Source: Labrys sp. KNU-23
GTDB lineage: Bacteria > Pseudomonadota > Alphaproteobacteria > Rhizobiales > Labraceae
Length of the DNA: 64,000 nucleotides
Direction: 5' to 3'
Assembly (NCBI RefSeq): GCF_008330945.1
Contig: NZ_CP043489.1
Span: forward strand, 4,723,501-4,787,500
In this document: positions 1 through 8,292 of the stretch, piece by piece
Position numbering within the stretch: the first letter of the stretch is position 1
Layout of the letters: each line of letters opens with the position of its first letter
The notes under the pieces: generated by a model
What the model saw: only the letters and a program-made list of their open reading frames with translations
What the model was told of the DNA's origin: nothing
Databases searched by the model: none
Translations under genes and position numbers: made by a program

Positions 1-295
1 CGGTCAGAGAGCGGGCGAGGTTGTCGCCACCGGAGCGGTCGGCAGTCTCATAGGCAGTGATCGCCTGGCGCAGGGTGTCGAGCTGATTCACCAAGGGCGG
101 GGGAACGACGATCGAACCGGTGATCTCGGTGTCGGGGCGCGTCGCGGTTGCTGCGGGAGCGGCATCCGTGCGCAGAGCGACCGTGCGAATTGGATGCTGC
201 AGGGTGGCATCACCAGGCCGCGTGACAGGCGCCGCAATGGCGCCGGTCAACACCGCGACGAAGAGGGATGTACCCGTCATGAACCGCAAGAGCAT
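1..295 (-). CDS. Soluble lytic murein transglycosylase, N-terminal part (truncated by window edge)
   Basis: Only the first 98 codons lie in the window. The reverse strand from the ATG at 295 reads MLLRFMTGTSLFVAVLTGAI, a hydrophobic leader ending in Ala residues, so the product is probably exported. After a Thr/Ala/Pro-rich linker comes LVNQLDTLRQAITAYETAD, which resembles the start of the helical superhelix domain of Slt70-like transglycosylases. The catalytic SLT domain would lie beyond the edge. In rhizobia a lytic transglycosylase is often divergent from dapA, as here. A GTG three codons upstream is an alternative start. The family call is inferred from short N-terminal similarity plus context. 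Confidence 0.6.
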   Translation of the reverse strand, partial: MLLRFMTGTSLFVAVLTGAIAAPVTRPGDATLQHPIRTVALRTDAAPAATATRPDTEITGSIVVPPPLVNQLDTLRQAITAYETADRSGGDNLARSLT

Positions 296-768
296 TGCCG
301 CCACGCCAATCCAGGTGATCCGGTTTGGCGATTGTCGCGTCCTCTGATTGACGAAGCGTGAATGACGACGTTGGAATGCCGCATTCTCGCCATCAGTGAG
401 GCACGAGGAAAAGGTGATTTTCAAGGCCCGAAGGCGGCGGATTCGGGGCTGCTGCCTTAAAAAGTGGCAATCCAGCGACGACTCATTCCATTAACCAGAG
501 CGATGCGAAGATCATCCCGTTGAAATGGGGCGTTTTCGGCGGCAAATCGGCACCTATGCTCTTTTCGCGACCGGGTGGCTCGTATATGTCTGGCGCCCGG
601 CTGTGCCCACGGAGGCGGCCGTCCGGCAAGGCGTTTTGTGATTTGGTGGAACCACCACGAATCGCAAGGGCGCTCTAGCCGATCCGTTGGATTGGCTTGG
701 GACCAAAGAGTTCGAGCAAAGTGCGTGTTCGCCCAAACACGCTTTGCTCCAGGGATCGTGGAGTTGAG
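296..768. other. Intergenic region between lytic transglycosylase and dapA
   Basis: A 473-bp divergent promoter region with no convincing gene. Open frames here lack ribosome sites and family resemblance. It contains an imperfect palindrome at 714-749, listed separately. No clear sigma-70 box could be assigned by eye. Confidence 0.6.
714..749. repeat. Palindrome upstream of dapA
   Basis: GAGCAAAG (714-721) and CGTGTT (724-729) pair with AACACG (736-741) and CTTTGCTC (742-749). A 2-nt bulge (TG) interrupts the left arm and the loop is 6 nt. No T-tract follows, so this is not a simple terminator. The left arm continues as GAGCAAAGTGCG, a 12-mer that recurs in the palindrome at 50651. Confidence 0.7.
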
Positions 769-1659
769 ATGATGTCGAAGGCAAAGTTCAGAGGGTCGCT
801 CACCGCTTTGGTGACGCCGTTCCGCGACGGCGCCATCGACGAGAAAGGCTTCCGCGATCTGATCGACTGGCAGATCGCGGAGGGGACGAGCGGTCTGGTG
901 CCGGTGGGTACTACCGGTGAGAGCCCGACGCTCAGCCATGCCGAGCATCATAGGGCTGTGGAGATCTGCATCTCCCAGTCCAATGGACGCGTTCCCGTGA
1001 TTGCCGGCGCCGGCTCGAACAACACCGTCGAAGCCATCGATCTGGCTGTTCATGCCGAGAAGGCTGGCGCCGACGCCGTGCTGGTGGTGACGCCCTATTA
1101 CAACAAGCCGACGCAGGAAGGCCTCTACCAGCACTTCAAGGCCGTCAACGACGCCATCGGTATCCCGATCTTCATCTACAACATCCCGCCGCGCTCGGTG
1201 GTCGACATGTCGGTGGAGACGATGAAGCGTCTCTACGAACTCAAGAATATCGTCGGGGTGAAGGATGCCACCGGCAATCTCGCCCGCGTGTCGCAGCAGC
1301 GCCAGCAACTCGGGGCGGATTTCATCCAGCTCTCCGGCGAGGACATGACGGCACTCGCCTTCAATGCCGCCGGCGGCCAGGGCTGCATCTCGGTGGTCTC
1401 CAACATCGCGCCGCGCCTGTGCGCGGACTTGCAGGAGGCGACGTTGCGCGGAGATTATGCCTCGGCCCTTGAAATTCAGGACCGTCTGATCCCACTTCAT
1501 GGGGCAACCTTCCTGGAGCCTGGGCTCGCCGGTGCCAAGTGTGGCCTGGCCATGCTCGGACGGCTCAAGGAAGAAGTGCGCCTGCCGCTGCTGCCGGTGA
1601 CGGAAGCGGCGCGCACGCAGATCCAGCAGGCCATGGTGCATGCCGGGCTGCTCAATTGA
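769..1659 (+). CDS. dapA: 4-hydroxy-tetrahydrodipicolinate synthase
   Basis: Condenses pyruvate with aspartate semialdehyde, the first committed step of the DAP/lysine pathway in the cytosol. The 296-residue product has the family length. Visible motifs are VPVGTTGESPTLSHAEH (pyruvate-binding TTGE), VVTPYYNKPTQEGLYQHF with the catalytic Tyr, and IVGVKDATGN, in which the Schiff-base Lys is about residue 165. Two consecutive ATG codons (769 and 772) fit the family N terminus MxxKxxFxGSLTALVTPF. The open frame runs further upstream to a TTG, but that extension overlaps a palindrome and has no family match. smpB follows in the same direction, as is usual in rhizobia. Confidence 0.97.
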   Translation: MMSKAKFRGSLTALVTPFRDGAIDEKGFRDLIDWQIAEGTSGLVPVGTTGESPTLSHAEHHRAVEICISQSNGRVPVIAGAGSNNTVEAIDLAVHAEKAGADAVLVVTPYYNKPTQEGLYQHFKAVNDAIGIPIFIYNIPPRSVVDMSVETMKRLYELKNIVGVKDATGNLARVSQQRQQLGADFIQLSGEDMTALAFNAAGGQGCISVVSNIAPRLCADLQEATLRGDYASALEIQDRLIPLHGATFLEPGLAGAKCGLAMLGRLKEEVRLPLLPVTEAARTQIQQAMVHAGLLN

Positions 1660-1795
1660 AACGCTGAAGCGGGGGAGGCGAGCCCTCTCCGTCTGAAGGG
1701 GTCAGGCATTTTGCCTATCCCAGGAAACGCTTCGAAAACAAGAAGGTAGAGTCCGTTTCGAGTGTTTCGCTCGAAGGCTCTCTTTGGGTGATGAC

Positions 1796-2269
1796 GTGGC
1801 GGACAAGAAGGACGGTGCTCGCAAGTTGGTTGCCGACAACCGCAAGGCTCGATTCAATTATGAATTGATCGATACCTTCGAGGCCGGGATCGTGCTGGCC
1901 GGGACCGAAGTGAAATCGCTGCGCCTCGGCAAGGCGACGATCGGCGAATCCTATGCCGGGCCGTCGGGCGACGAATTGCTGTTGTTCAACGCGGACATTC
2001 CCGAATATCTGCAGGCCAACCGCTTCAACCACGAACGCAAGCGTCCGCGCAAACTGCTTTTGCATAAACGCCAGATCAGCAAGCTGATCGGGGCCGTGCA
2101 GCGCGACGGCCTGACGATCGTGCCGACCAAGCTCTACTTCAACGAGCAGGGCAGGGCCAAGATCGAGCTTGCTCTCGCGCGCGGCAAGACGATGGGCGAC
2201 AAGCGCGAGACCGAGAAGAAGCGCGATTGGCAGCGCGAAAAAGGCCGCCTGCTGCGGGATAAGGGCTGA
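1796..2269 (+). CDS. smpB: SsrA-binding protein SmpB (tmRNA chaperone)
   Basis: Binds tmRNA and brings it to stalled ribosomes for trans-translation. From a GTG at 1796 the product is 157 aa, the usual SmpB length. Core motifs are present: ADNRKARFNYELIDTFEAGI at the N terminus, GTEVKSLRLGKA, the oligonucleotide-binding barrel, and a basic C-terminal tail GKTMGDKRETEKKRDWQREK that enters the decoding centre. An in-frame TTG at 1784 would add four residues and is less likely. It lies 136 bp after dapA on the same strand. Confidence 0.97.
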   Translation: MADKKDGARKLVADNRKARFNYELIDTFEAGIVLAGTEVKSLRLGKATIGESYAGPSGDELLLFNADIPEYLQANRFNHERKRPRKLLLHKRQISKLIGAVQRDGLTIVPTKLYFNEQGRAKIELALARGKTMGDKRETEKKRDWQREKGRLLRDKG

Positions 2270-2300
2270 GGCCTGCGAGAAAATCCCCGGAAAGCAGGTC

Positions 2301-2945
2301 TTAACGGTCGAGGATGTCGCGCACCGTTTGGAAGACTGCCCTGAACATCGGCGTGGTCAAACGGCCAGTGTTGGTGTTGTAGCGCGAGCAGTGATAGCTG
2401 TCGACGAGCCTCAGGCCGCCGATGTCGTGCTGCGCGTGATGGGCGAAGGGAAAATGAGCCGGCCTGCGGCCGAGGGCCGTGACCACGCTGTCATGCCCGA
2501 TCTTGCCGAGCGCCACGATGACCTTGAGGCTTGTCATCTCCTTGACCGTATTGGCCAGGAAGGGGCGGCAGGCGGCGATCTCGCTGCCGACGGGCTTGTT
2601 CTCGGGCGGTACGCAGCGCACCGCATTGGTGATGCGGCAGTCGACGAGTTGGAGACCGTCGTCGGGGCGCTCGTCATAGGTGCCGGTGGCAAAGCCGAAA
2701 TCACCCAAGGTTTCGTAAAGCAGGTCGCCGGCCCAATCGCCCGTGAAAGGCCTGCCGGTGCGGTTGGCGCCCTGCAGCCCCGGCGCCAGGCCGGCGATCA
2801 GCAACCGGGCCGAGGTCTGACCGAAACTGGAAACCGGCGCATTGTGCCAGTCGGGATGTCTGGCGCGCGCCTGCAGGCGGAAGGCGACGAGCCTTTCGCA
2901 AAGCGGGCAATCGCGCCCGGGTTCTTGGAATTGGCTGGCGATCAT
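2301..2945 (-). CDS. Family 5 (UdgB-type) uracil-DNA glycosylase, iron-sulfur
   Basis: Removes uracil and related damaged bases from DNA. The 214-aa product from ATG 2945 starts with CPLC (Cys13, Cys16), and Cys103 and Cys111 complete four likely 4Fe-4S ligands. Motif A is GLAPGLQGANRTGRPFTGD, where an Ala-Pro replaces the polar residue of family 1 and 4 enzymes. This is a hallmark of family 5, as is SYHCSRYNTNTGRLT near the C terminus. The open frame extends upstream to 3071 through a perfect 24-bp palindrome. That part has no family match, so I start at 2945. Confidence 0.92.
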   Translation of the reverse strand: MIASQFQEPGRDCPLCERLVAFRLQARARHPDWHNAPVSSFGQTSARLLIAGLAPGLQGANRTGRPFTGDWAGDLLYETLGDFGFATGTYDERPDDGLQLVDCRITNAVRCVPPENKPVGSEIAACRPFLANTVKEMTSLKVIVALGKIGHDSVVTALGRRPAHFPFAHHAQHDIGGLRLVDSYHCSRYNTNTGRLTTPMFRAVFQTVRDILDR

Positions 2946-2971
2946 GAATATTCTGCAAGATATCAAACATT

Positions 2972-3023
2972 TGCAGAGTTTCCCGGCGAGGCCCATCCGT
3001 GGGCCTCGCCGGGAAACTCTGCA
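2972..3023. repeat. Perfect 24-bp inverted repeat with 4-nt loop
   Basis: TGCAGAGTTTCCCGGCGAGG plus CCCA (2972-2995) is exactly repeated in inverse at 3000-3023, with loop TCCG. The stem has 24 uninterrupted pairs. It lies 27 bp upstream of the uracil-DNA glycosylase start and 85 bp past the NYN gene stop, both on the minus strand. Neither flank carries a T-run typical of an intrinsic terminator. It could be a mobile palindromic repeat, a transcript-end stabiliser or a processing site. Confidence 0.9.
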
Positions 3024-3107
3024 TGGAACGAAAAATGGCTCGGATGGAGCCGCCACGAAAGGCTCCGTCAATAGAACGACCTGATCGTTCGAGGCAATGT
3101 CCGTGAT

Positions 3108-3776
3108 CTATTGATCGTCGGCCTGGCCGCTCGAGTTCGCCGACATGAAGCCCGGGGTCTGGCCGGCGAAACCCTGTTGGGGCGGTTGGCGGGTCGGCCC
3201 GGGACCGGCTGGGTAGTTGCCGCCGGCCTGCGACCGCACGGCGCGCTCGGACGGATCACGGCCGATCTTGCTTTGAAGAGTGACGAGGTCGATGAACTCG
3301 TCCGCCTGGCGTCGCAATTCGTCGGCCACCATCGGCGGCTGGGTGGATATGGTGGACACGACGGAAACGCGCACGCCCTTGCGCTGCATGGCTTCGACCA
3401 GGGAGCGAAAATCGCCGTCGCCGGAAAACAGGATCATATGCGAGATGTGATCGGCCAGTTCCATGGCATCGATGGCGAGTTCGATGTCCATATTGCCCTT
3501 CACCTTGCGGCGGCCGGTGGAATCGACGAATTCCTTGGTCGGCTTGGTCACGACGGCATAGCCATTATAATCCAGCCAGTCGATCAGCGGACGGATCGAC
3601 GAATACTCCTGGTCCTCCACGAGGGCGGTATAATAGAACGCTCGCACCAGATAGCCGCGGCTGTGGTACTCCTTGAGCATTTTCCGGTAGTCGATATCAA
3701 ACCCCAAGCTTTTCGCCGTTGCGTAAAGATTGGCGCCGTCAATAAAGAGAGCGATGCGTTCCTGGGTGTTGTTCAT
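3108..3776 (-). CDS. NYN domain protein (LabA/DUF88 family), putative RNase
   Basis: A 222-aa protein with a PIN-like NYN nuclease fold. Acidic and Asn residues expected at the metal site are visible: ALFIDGANLY (Asp13, Asn16), GNMDIELAIDAM (Asp97, Asp103) and LFSGDGDF (Asp120, Asp122). The last 45 residues are Pro/Gln/Gly-rich and probably disordered. The family is common in alphaproteobacteria, usually close to rpoZ. Its substrate is not established, and an RNA-cleaving role is inferred from the fold. Start ATG 3776. Confidence 0.88.
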   Translation of the reverse strand: MNNTQERIALFIDGANLYATAKSLGFDIDYRKMLKEYHSRGYLVRAFYYTALVEDQEYSSIRPLIDWLDYNGYAVVTKPTKEFVDSTGRRKVKGNMDIELAIDAMELADHISHMILFSGDGDFRSLVEAMQRKGVRVSVVSTISTQPPMVADELRRQADEFIDLVTLQSKIGRDPSERAVRSQAGGNYPAGPGPTRQPPQQGFAGQTPGFMSANSSGQADDQ

Positions 3777-4209
3777 TCTTCTGCCAGTTAGGGTTCGTTC
3801 TGCTGATGCTCGGTTTGATCGAATGCGATTGAAATCGGTCTAAATTACAGTCTAGAATTAATCCCAGGGGCAACATCGAGAGGGGGCTCTCTGTGTAATC
3901 CCAGCGAAATGGCAGCAACGGCAAGTTTAGGCCCGATACATTCAGCTTGTGCCTATCGCGGTATAGAATGTCAAGGTCGTCAGCATTGTCGTTAGATTGA
4001 GTGTTTTCCGATGAGAGTGTTTGCAGGATTATTGCAATATCGAGACGAGCAGCCTCGATATGTAAGTCGAATGAGGTAGAACTTGCGGTCAATCTCTCCG
4101 CCTCCGGGGCCGGAGGATATCACGGATCGGCCTTTTAGGGTTGCACAAACTCGTTCGGCGGTGTAGTTGGCGCGCTTGATCCCAAAACACGGTACAGAAA
4201 GGCGTCGCC
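3777..4209. other. Intergenic region between NYN gene and rpoZ
   Basis: A 433-bp, relatively AT-rich divergent region holding the promoters of the NYN gene and rpoZ. An open frame on the minus strand (to 4092) has unusual composition, no family resemblance and overlaps the NYN start, so I do not call it. Nothing else recognisable. Confidence 0.55.
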
Positions 4210-4587
4210 ATGGCCCGCGTCACGGTGGAAGATTGCATCGACAAGGTCGAGAACCGCTTCGAGCTGGTTCTGCTGGCCAGCCATCGCGCCCGCATGATCG
4301 CTGGTGGCGCTGCGCTGACGGTCGATCGCGATCGTGACAAAAACCCGGTGGTGGCTCTGCGCGAGATCGCGGACGAAACCCTGACCCCGGACGATCTCAA
4401 GGAAGATCTGATCCATTCGATGCAGAAATATGTCGAGGTGGATGAGCCCGAATCGGATCCGGCGGCTCTTGCTTCCGGCGATTCCGACGATAACGTCGCC
4501 TTTGACCGCATGTCGGAAGAGGACCTGCTGCGTGGCCTGGAAGGCCTGGTTCCGCCGGCCAACAACGGTTCGGACGACGAGGAATAA
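4210..4587 (+). CDS. rpoZ: DNA-directed RNA polymerase omega subunit
   Basis: Small subunit that clamps the beta' C terminus and aids polymerase assembly. The 125-aa product begins MARVTVEDCIDKVENRFELV, the classic omega N terminus, followed by ASHRARMIAGGA and VVALREIADETL. The acidic C-terminal tail (ending GSDDEE) is an alphaproteobacterial extension. It stands 157 bp before rsh on the same strand. The rpoZ-relA/spoT pairing is widely conserved, and omega also takes part in ppGpp binding in some bacteria. Confidence 0.96.
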   Translation: MARVTVEDCIDKVENRFELVLLASHRARMIAGGAALTVDRDRDKNPVVALREIADETLTPDDLKEDLIHSMQKYVEVDEPESDPAALASGDSDDNVAFDRMSEEDLLRGLEGLVPPANNGSDDEE

Positions 4588-4764
4588 ACTCCTCCATCAA
4601 TCCCAAAGATTTCAGCGGGTCGGCATTGCCGGCCCGCTTTTCTTTTGTGCCGCGGACGTATTGAATAGCGCCATGCTTCGGTTCGGCCGGGGATTGGCAA
4701 TGATGAAGCCGGACGCTTGAAGGCGGCCGGCGGGAGACTGTGAGTGACGGCGCCATTTCGCCTG

Positions 4765-6957
4765 ATGCGGCAATATGAACTCGTGGACAAGGTGCGGGCG
4801 TATAACCCGGCCGTTAACGAGGACCTGCTCAACGCTGCCTATGTCTACGCCATGCAGCAGCATGGCACGCAGTTTCGTGCTTCCGGCGATCCCTATTTTT
4901 CCCACCCCCTGCAGGTGGCTTCGCTCCTCACCGATCTCAAGCTCGACGACGCCACCATTGCAGCCGCTTTGCTGCACGACACCATCGAGGATACCGATGC
5001 CACGCGCGGCGAGATCGAACGCCGCTTCGGCAAGGAGATTGCGGCTCTCGTCGACGGGCTGACCAAGATCAAGAAGCTCGATCTGGTTTCCAAGGAAGCC
5101 AAGCAGGCCGAAAACCTGCGCAAGCTCTTGCTGGCCATCGTCGAGGATGTGCGCGTTCTCCTCGTCAAGCTCGCCGATCGCCTGCACAACATGCGCACGC
5201 TCAACTTCATGAGGGCGGAGAAGCGTGCTCGCATCGCCCAGGAGACACTGGATATTTATGCCCCGCTTGCCGGGCGCATGGGCATGCAGGACATGCGCGA
5301 GGAGCTGGAGGACCTGTCCTTCCATGAATTGCAGCCGGCCCATTACGAAACCATCGTCCGCCGCCTGGAGGGGTTGAAGCGCCGCAATGGCGCGTTGATT
5401 GCCGAGATCGAGAATGATCTGCGCGAGAGGCTGCAGGAGCGCGGCATCGAAGCGACGGTGAAAGGGCGAGAGAAACGGCCCTATTCGATCTTCAAGAAGA
5501 CCGAGCAGAAACAGGTCGCCTTCGAGCAGTTGTCGGATATCTTCGCCTTCCGCGTGCTGGTGAACAAGGTCGAGGACTGTTATCGCGCACTCGGGCTCGT
5601 CCACACCAAATGGCCGCTCGTGCCCGGGCGCTTCAAGGACTACATCTCCACGCCCAAGCAGAACGACTACCGGTCCCTGCACACCACGGTGATCGGTCCG
5701 GGCCATCAGCGCGTCGAATTGCAGATCCGAACCGAGGAGATGCATCGCATCGCCGAACTCGGCATTGCCGCCCATGCGCTCTACAAGGAGAACAAGGCTG
5801 GCGACAGCCTGCGCCTGGAAGGGGAGAGCCGGGCCTTTGCCTGGTTGCGCCGGACCATGGCGATGCTGGCCGAGGGTGACAATCCCGAAGAGTTCCTGGA
5901 GCATACCAAGCTCGAGCTGTTCCAGGACCAGGTGTTCTGCTTCACGCCGAAGGGCAAGCTGATCACCTTGCCACGCGGCGCCAACGCCATCGACTTCGCC
6001 TATGCGGTGCATACCGATGTCGGCAACACGGCGGTGGGCTGCCGCGTCAATGGCCGCACCACGCCGCTGGTCTCCGAGCTCTACAATGGCGACGAGGTCG
6101 CCATCATCACCGCCAAGCAGCAGACGCCGCCGGCGGCCTGGGAAACGCTGGTGGTCACCGGCCGTGCGCGCGCCGCCATTCGCCGTGCCACCCGCACGGC
6201 GGTGCGGGCGCAATATGCCGGGCTTGGCCAACGCATCATCGAGCGTGCCTTCGAGCGGCTGGAGAAGACCTACAGTCCCGATGCCTTGCAGGGAGCGCTC
6301 AAGAGGCTGGCCCGCAAGAGCGTGGACGACGTGCTCACCGCTGTCGGTCGCGGTGAAATGCGTTCGCAGGATGTGGTGCGGGCGGTGTTTCCCGACTTCA
6401 AGCTCGAACAGTCGAGCCACGCCGCCGCCGGGCTCGACGAGACCTGGTTCGGCCTGCAGGGTGGACAGAATCTACGCTTCAAGCTTGCGGGTGGCGGTGA
6501 TCCGGCCAAGGCTGCCATTCCCGTGCGCGGCCTGATGGGCGATCTGCCGGTGCGCTTTGCCGAAGGCGGGGCGGTGCCGGGGGATCGCATCGTGGCCATC
6601 CTCACGCCGGGTGAGGCGATCACCATCTATCCGATCCAGTCGCAGGCGCTGGCCGATTTCGAGGACAGACCCGAACTTTGGCTCGACGTCCGCTGGGATC
6701 TGGAAGCGGCTCGTGCCGAGCGCTATCCCGCCCGGATCCAGGTGGTTTCGATCAATGAACCCGGCACGCTTGCCCAGATCGCCCAAGTAGTTGCCGAGAC
6801 CGACGGCAACATCGACAATCTCGCCATGCAGCGCCGGTCCTTCGACATGACCGAGATGATCATCGACCTCGAGGTCTACGACCTCAAACATCTGCTGGCC
6901 ATCATCGACGGCCTGCGCGCCCGCAAGGTGGTGAGCGAGGTGCAGCGCGTGATCTGA
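4765..6957 (+). CDS. rsh: Bifunctional (p)ppGpp synthetase/hydrolase Rsh
   Basis: Makes and degrades the stringent-response alarmone. From ATG 4765 (730 aa) the domains in order are: HD hydrolase with LLHDTIEDT (His71-Asp72), the synthetase with GRFKDYISTPKQNDYRSLHT (about 288-307), TGS (LFQDQVFCFTPKGK, about 385) and a C-terminal ACT (VVSINEPGTLAQIAQVVAET). The basic RFKD tetrad marks the bifunctional Rel/SpoT class rather than monofunctional RelA (ExDD). A GTG at 4744 would add seven residues, but the rhizobial family begins MRQYELV, so the ATG is preferred. It is the only long Rsh in this window. Confidence 0.95.
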   Translation: MRQYELVDKVRAYNPAVNEDLLNAAYVYAMQQHGTQFRASGDPYFSHPLQVASLLTDLKLDDATIAAALLHDTIEDTDATRGEIERRFGKEIAALVDGLTKIKKLDLVSKEAKQAENLRKLLLAIVEDVRVLLVKLADRLHNMRTLNFMRAEKRARIAQETLDIYAPLAGRMGMQDMREELEDLSFHELQPAHYETIVRRLEGLKRRNGALIAEIENDLRERLQERGIEATVKGREKRPYSIFKKTEQKQVAFEQLSDIFAFRVLVNKVEDCYRALGLVHTKWPLVPGRFKDYISTPKQNDYRSLHTTVIGPGHQRVELQIRTEEMHRIAELGIAAHALYKENKAGDSLRLEGESRAFAWLRRTMAMLAEGDNPEEFLEHTKLELFQDQVFCFTPKGKLITLPRGANAIDFAYAVHTDVGNTAVGCRVNGRTTPLVSELYNGDEVAIITAKQQTPPAAWETLVVTGRARAAIRRATRTAVRAQYAGLGQRIIERAFERLEKTYSPDALQGALKRLARKSVDDVLTAVGRGEMRSQDVVRAVFPDFKLEQSSHAAAGLDETWFGLQGGQNLRFKLAGGGDPAKAAIPVRGLMGDLPVRFAEGGAVPGDRIVAILTPGEAITIYPIQSQALADFEDRPELWLDVRWDLEAARAERYPARIQVVSINEPGTLAQIAQVVAETDGNIDNLAMQRRSFDMTEMIIDLEVYDLKHLLAIIDGLRARKVVSEVQRVI

Positions 6958-7045
6958 GGCCGGGGGCGCTCTTTTGCTCTCCCGCCAGAGTGACGTCTTC
7001 TAGGGGACGGACAGGATGGCCGCGCTCCAAGCCTGCATGATGGCG

Positions 7046-7390
7046 TCAGGAGCACTGCCCGCCGATGCTGGTCATGCCGATCACGCGCCCGAACATCAGG
7101 CTGACGAGGACGGCGCAATTGCGGTCATAGGCCAGGCCGTAGCGAGCCAGGATCCGCTTCTGCTCGACCATCGGAATGGGCGGCGTGTCGCCGCGCTGGC
7201 GAAAGTCGAGACGATTGCCGAGATAGACCAGGCGGACGGCGCCGCCTTCCTCAGCACGAAAATCCGGTTTGCCGTAACGCTCGACGAAGGCCTGTTCCGA
7301 CGAGCCCATCGAGAACAGAGGTCGGATACCGCCATCGCCGATGGTGCATCCGGCGAGCAGCAGCGAGAGACAGAAAAGAAGTTTTTTCAT
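7046..7390 (-). CDS. Small lipoprotein, weakly SmpA/OmlA-like
   Basis: A 114-aa product with a clear lipoprotein leader MKKLLFCLSLLLAGC, where lipobox LAGC gives lipidated Cys15. The mature part has FSMGSSEQAFVERYGKPD, which recalls the turn of SmpA/OmlA (BamE-like) domains, and two further Cys at the far end. Function unknown. It points away from rsh and shares direction with the DUF4291 gene upstream, from which it is separated by 127 bp. Confidence 0.7.
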   Translation of the reverse strand: MKKLLFCLSLLLAGCTIGDGGIRPLFSMGSSEQAFVERYGKPDFRAEEGGAVRLVYLGNRLDFRQRGDTPPIPMVEQKRILARYGLAYDRNCAVLVSLMFGRVIGMTSIGGQCS

Positions 7391-7517
7391 TGTGAATGAT
7401 CTCTGCGCAAGGAAGGTTCGTGGAACAGGCGATGCCGTAGGTCATTGCTGCCGTGTCGTTTTCCTTAAAAATGGACCCCCAATTTTCGGCACGATGCTTT
7501 AGTGAACCATCCGCTAC

Positions 7518-8111
7518 TCAGGCGGGTATCGCGACCTCATAGACACGCTCCACGGGAAGGAGCGCCGAAGCTTCCGCCTGCTGACCGTCCTTCAGCCTGG
7601 CGTGGATGGTATGGGCGAGTTCGGTCTGGTCCTCGATTCTGACCGTCCATTCTTCGACATAGCGACGCACGGCCTCTCCGCGCAGCCCCATTTGAAGGGA
7701 GCGATGGGGCAGTGGCGCGAAGCTGAGGTCGCGCTCGGGATCCCATTGCACGCGAACACAGCTTCTGCGCAGCCTTTTCTGCCACGTCTCCATGGTCAGG
7801 CCGTACGCGGGATCGAAATGGCTGATGCAGCTATTGGTGAGTGCCCATTCGAAGCCCGCACGCGAGATGTCGATGGCGAGAATCCGCACCTGGCCTTCAT
7901 CCTTGAAGCCCCAGCCCGCCCGATACATCATCCACAGAAAGGACGGTTTGATCCAGGTCATGCGCGTCATGCTGAATGGGGGCGAGACGAAGCGCTGATG
8001 CCTGAGGGCGCTGTCGCCGATTTCTTTTGAGAACGCTTGATAGACCCTGATGGTCTCTGCGTCGTAGGTGGCGCGGATTTGGCGATAGGGGATGTTCTTC
8101 TTGTCTGGCAT
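7518..8111 (-). CDS. DUF4291 family protein
   Basis: A 197-aa protein from ATG 8111. Conserved blocks of the family are plain: YRQIRATYDAETIRVYQAF near the N terminus, FSMTRMTWIKPSFLWMMYR and ILAIDISRAGFEWAL. No biochemical role is established for DUF4291 that I can state with confidence. The open frame continues upstream to 8357 without family similarity. It is divergent from pyrE (182 bp apart). The lower conservation of this gene against its core neighbours suggests an accessory insertion between rsh and pyrE. Confidence 0.85.
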   Translation of the reverse strand: MPDKKNIPYRQIRATYDAETIRVYQAFSKEIGDSALRHQRFVSPPFSMTRMTWIKPSFLWMMYRAGWGFKDEGQVRILAIDISRAGFEWALTNSCISHFDPAYGLTMETWQKRLRRSCVRVQWDPERDLSFAPLPHRSLQMGLRGEAVRRYVEEWTVRIEDQTELAHTIHARLKDGQQAEASALLPVERVYEVAIPA

Positions 8112-8292
8112 GCGCGCAGGATCGGGGATGTCGCCAAACCCGTCAACCAGACGCGTCACGCTTCCTGGCCGAAAGCCAGATGTCGGATTGTCGTCAGTTT
8201 TCCTGAAATTTTCGTCCTGCAGCCGATGTCGGCCATTGATCTGCACGTCCTGGAAGCGTAGCCCGTACAACCGGAAAAACCAGGAGATGATG

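Noticed and set aside
120..347. Plus-strand frame of 75 codons near the left edge
   Set aside because: Antisense to the lytic transglycosylase, which has a good signal peptide and family-like sequence on the other strand.
697..768. N-terminal extension of dapA to a TTG
   Set aside because: The added residues do not match DapA and would be encoded by a palindrome; the double ATG at 769 fits the family.
2946..3071. N-terminal extension of the uracil-DNA glycosylase
   Set aside because: Runs through the 24-bp palindrome and has no similarity to the family; the Fe-S motif starts right after ATG 2945.
3739..4092. Minus-strand frame of 117 codons in the NYN-rpoZ gap
   Set aside because: No family resemblance, no ribosome site, overlaps the start of the NYN gene and lies in AT-rich promoter DNA.
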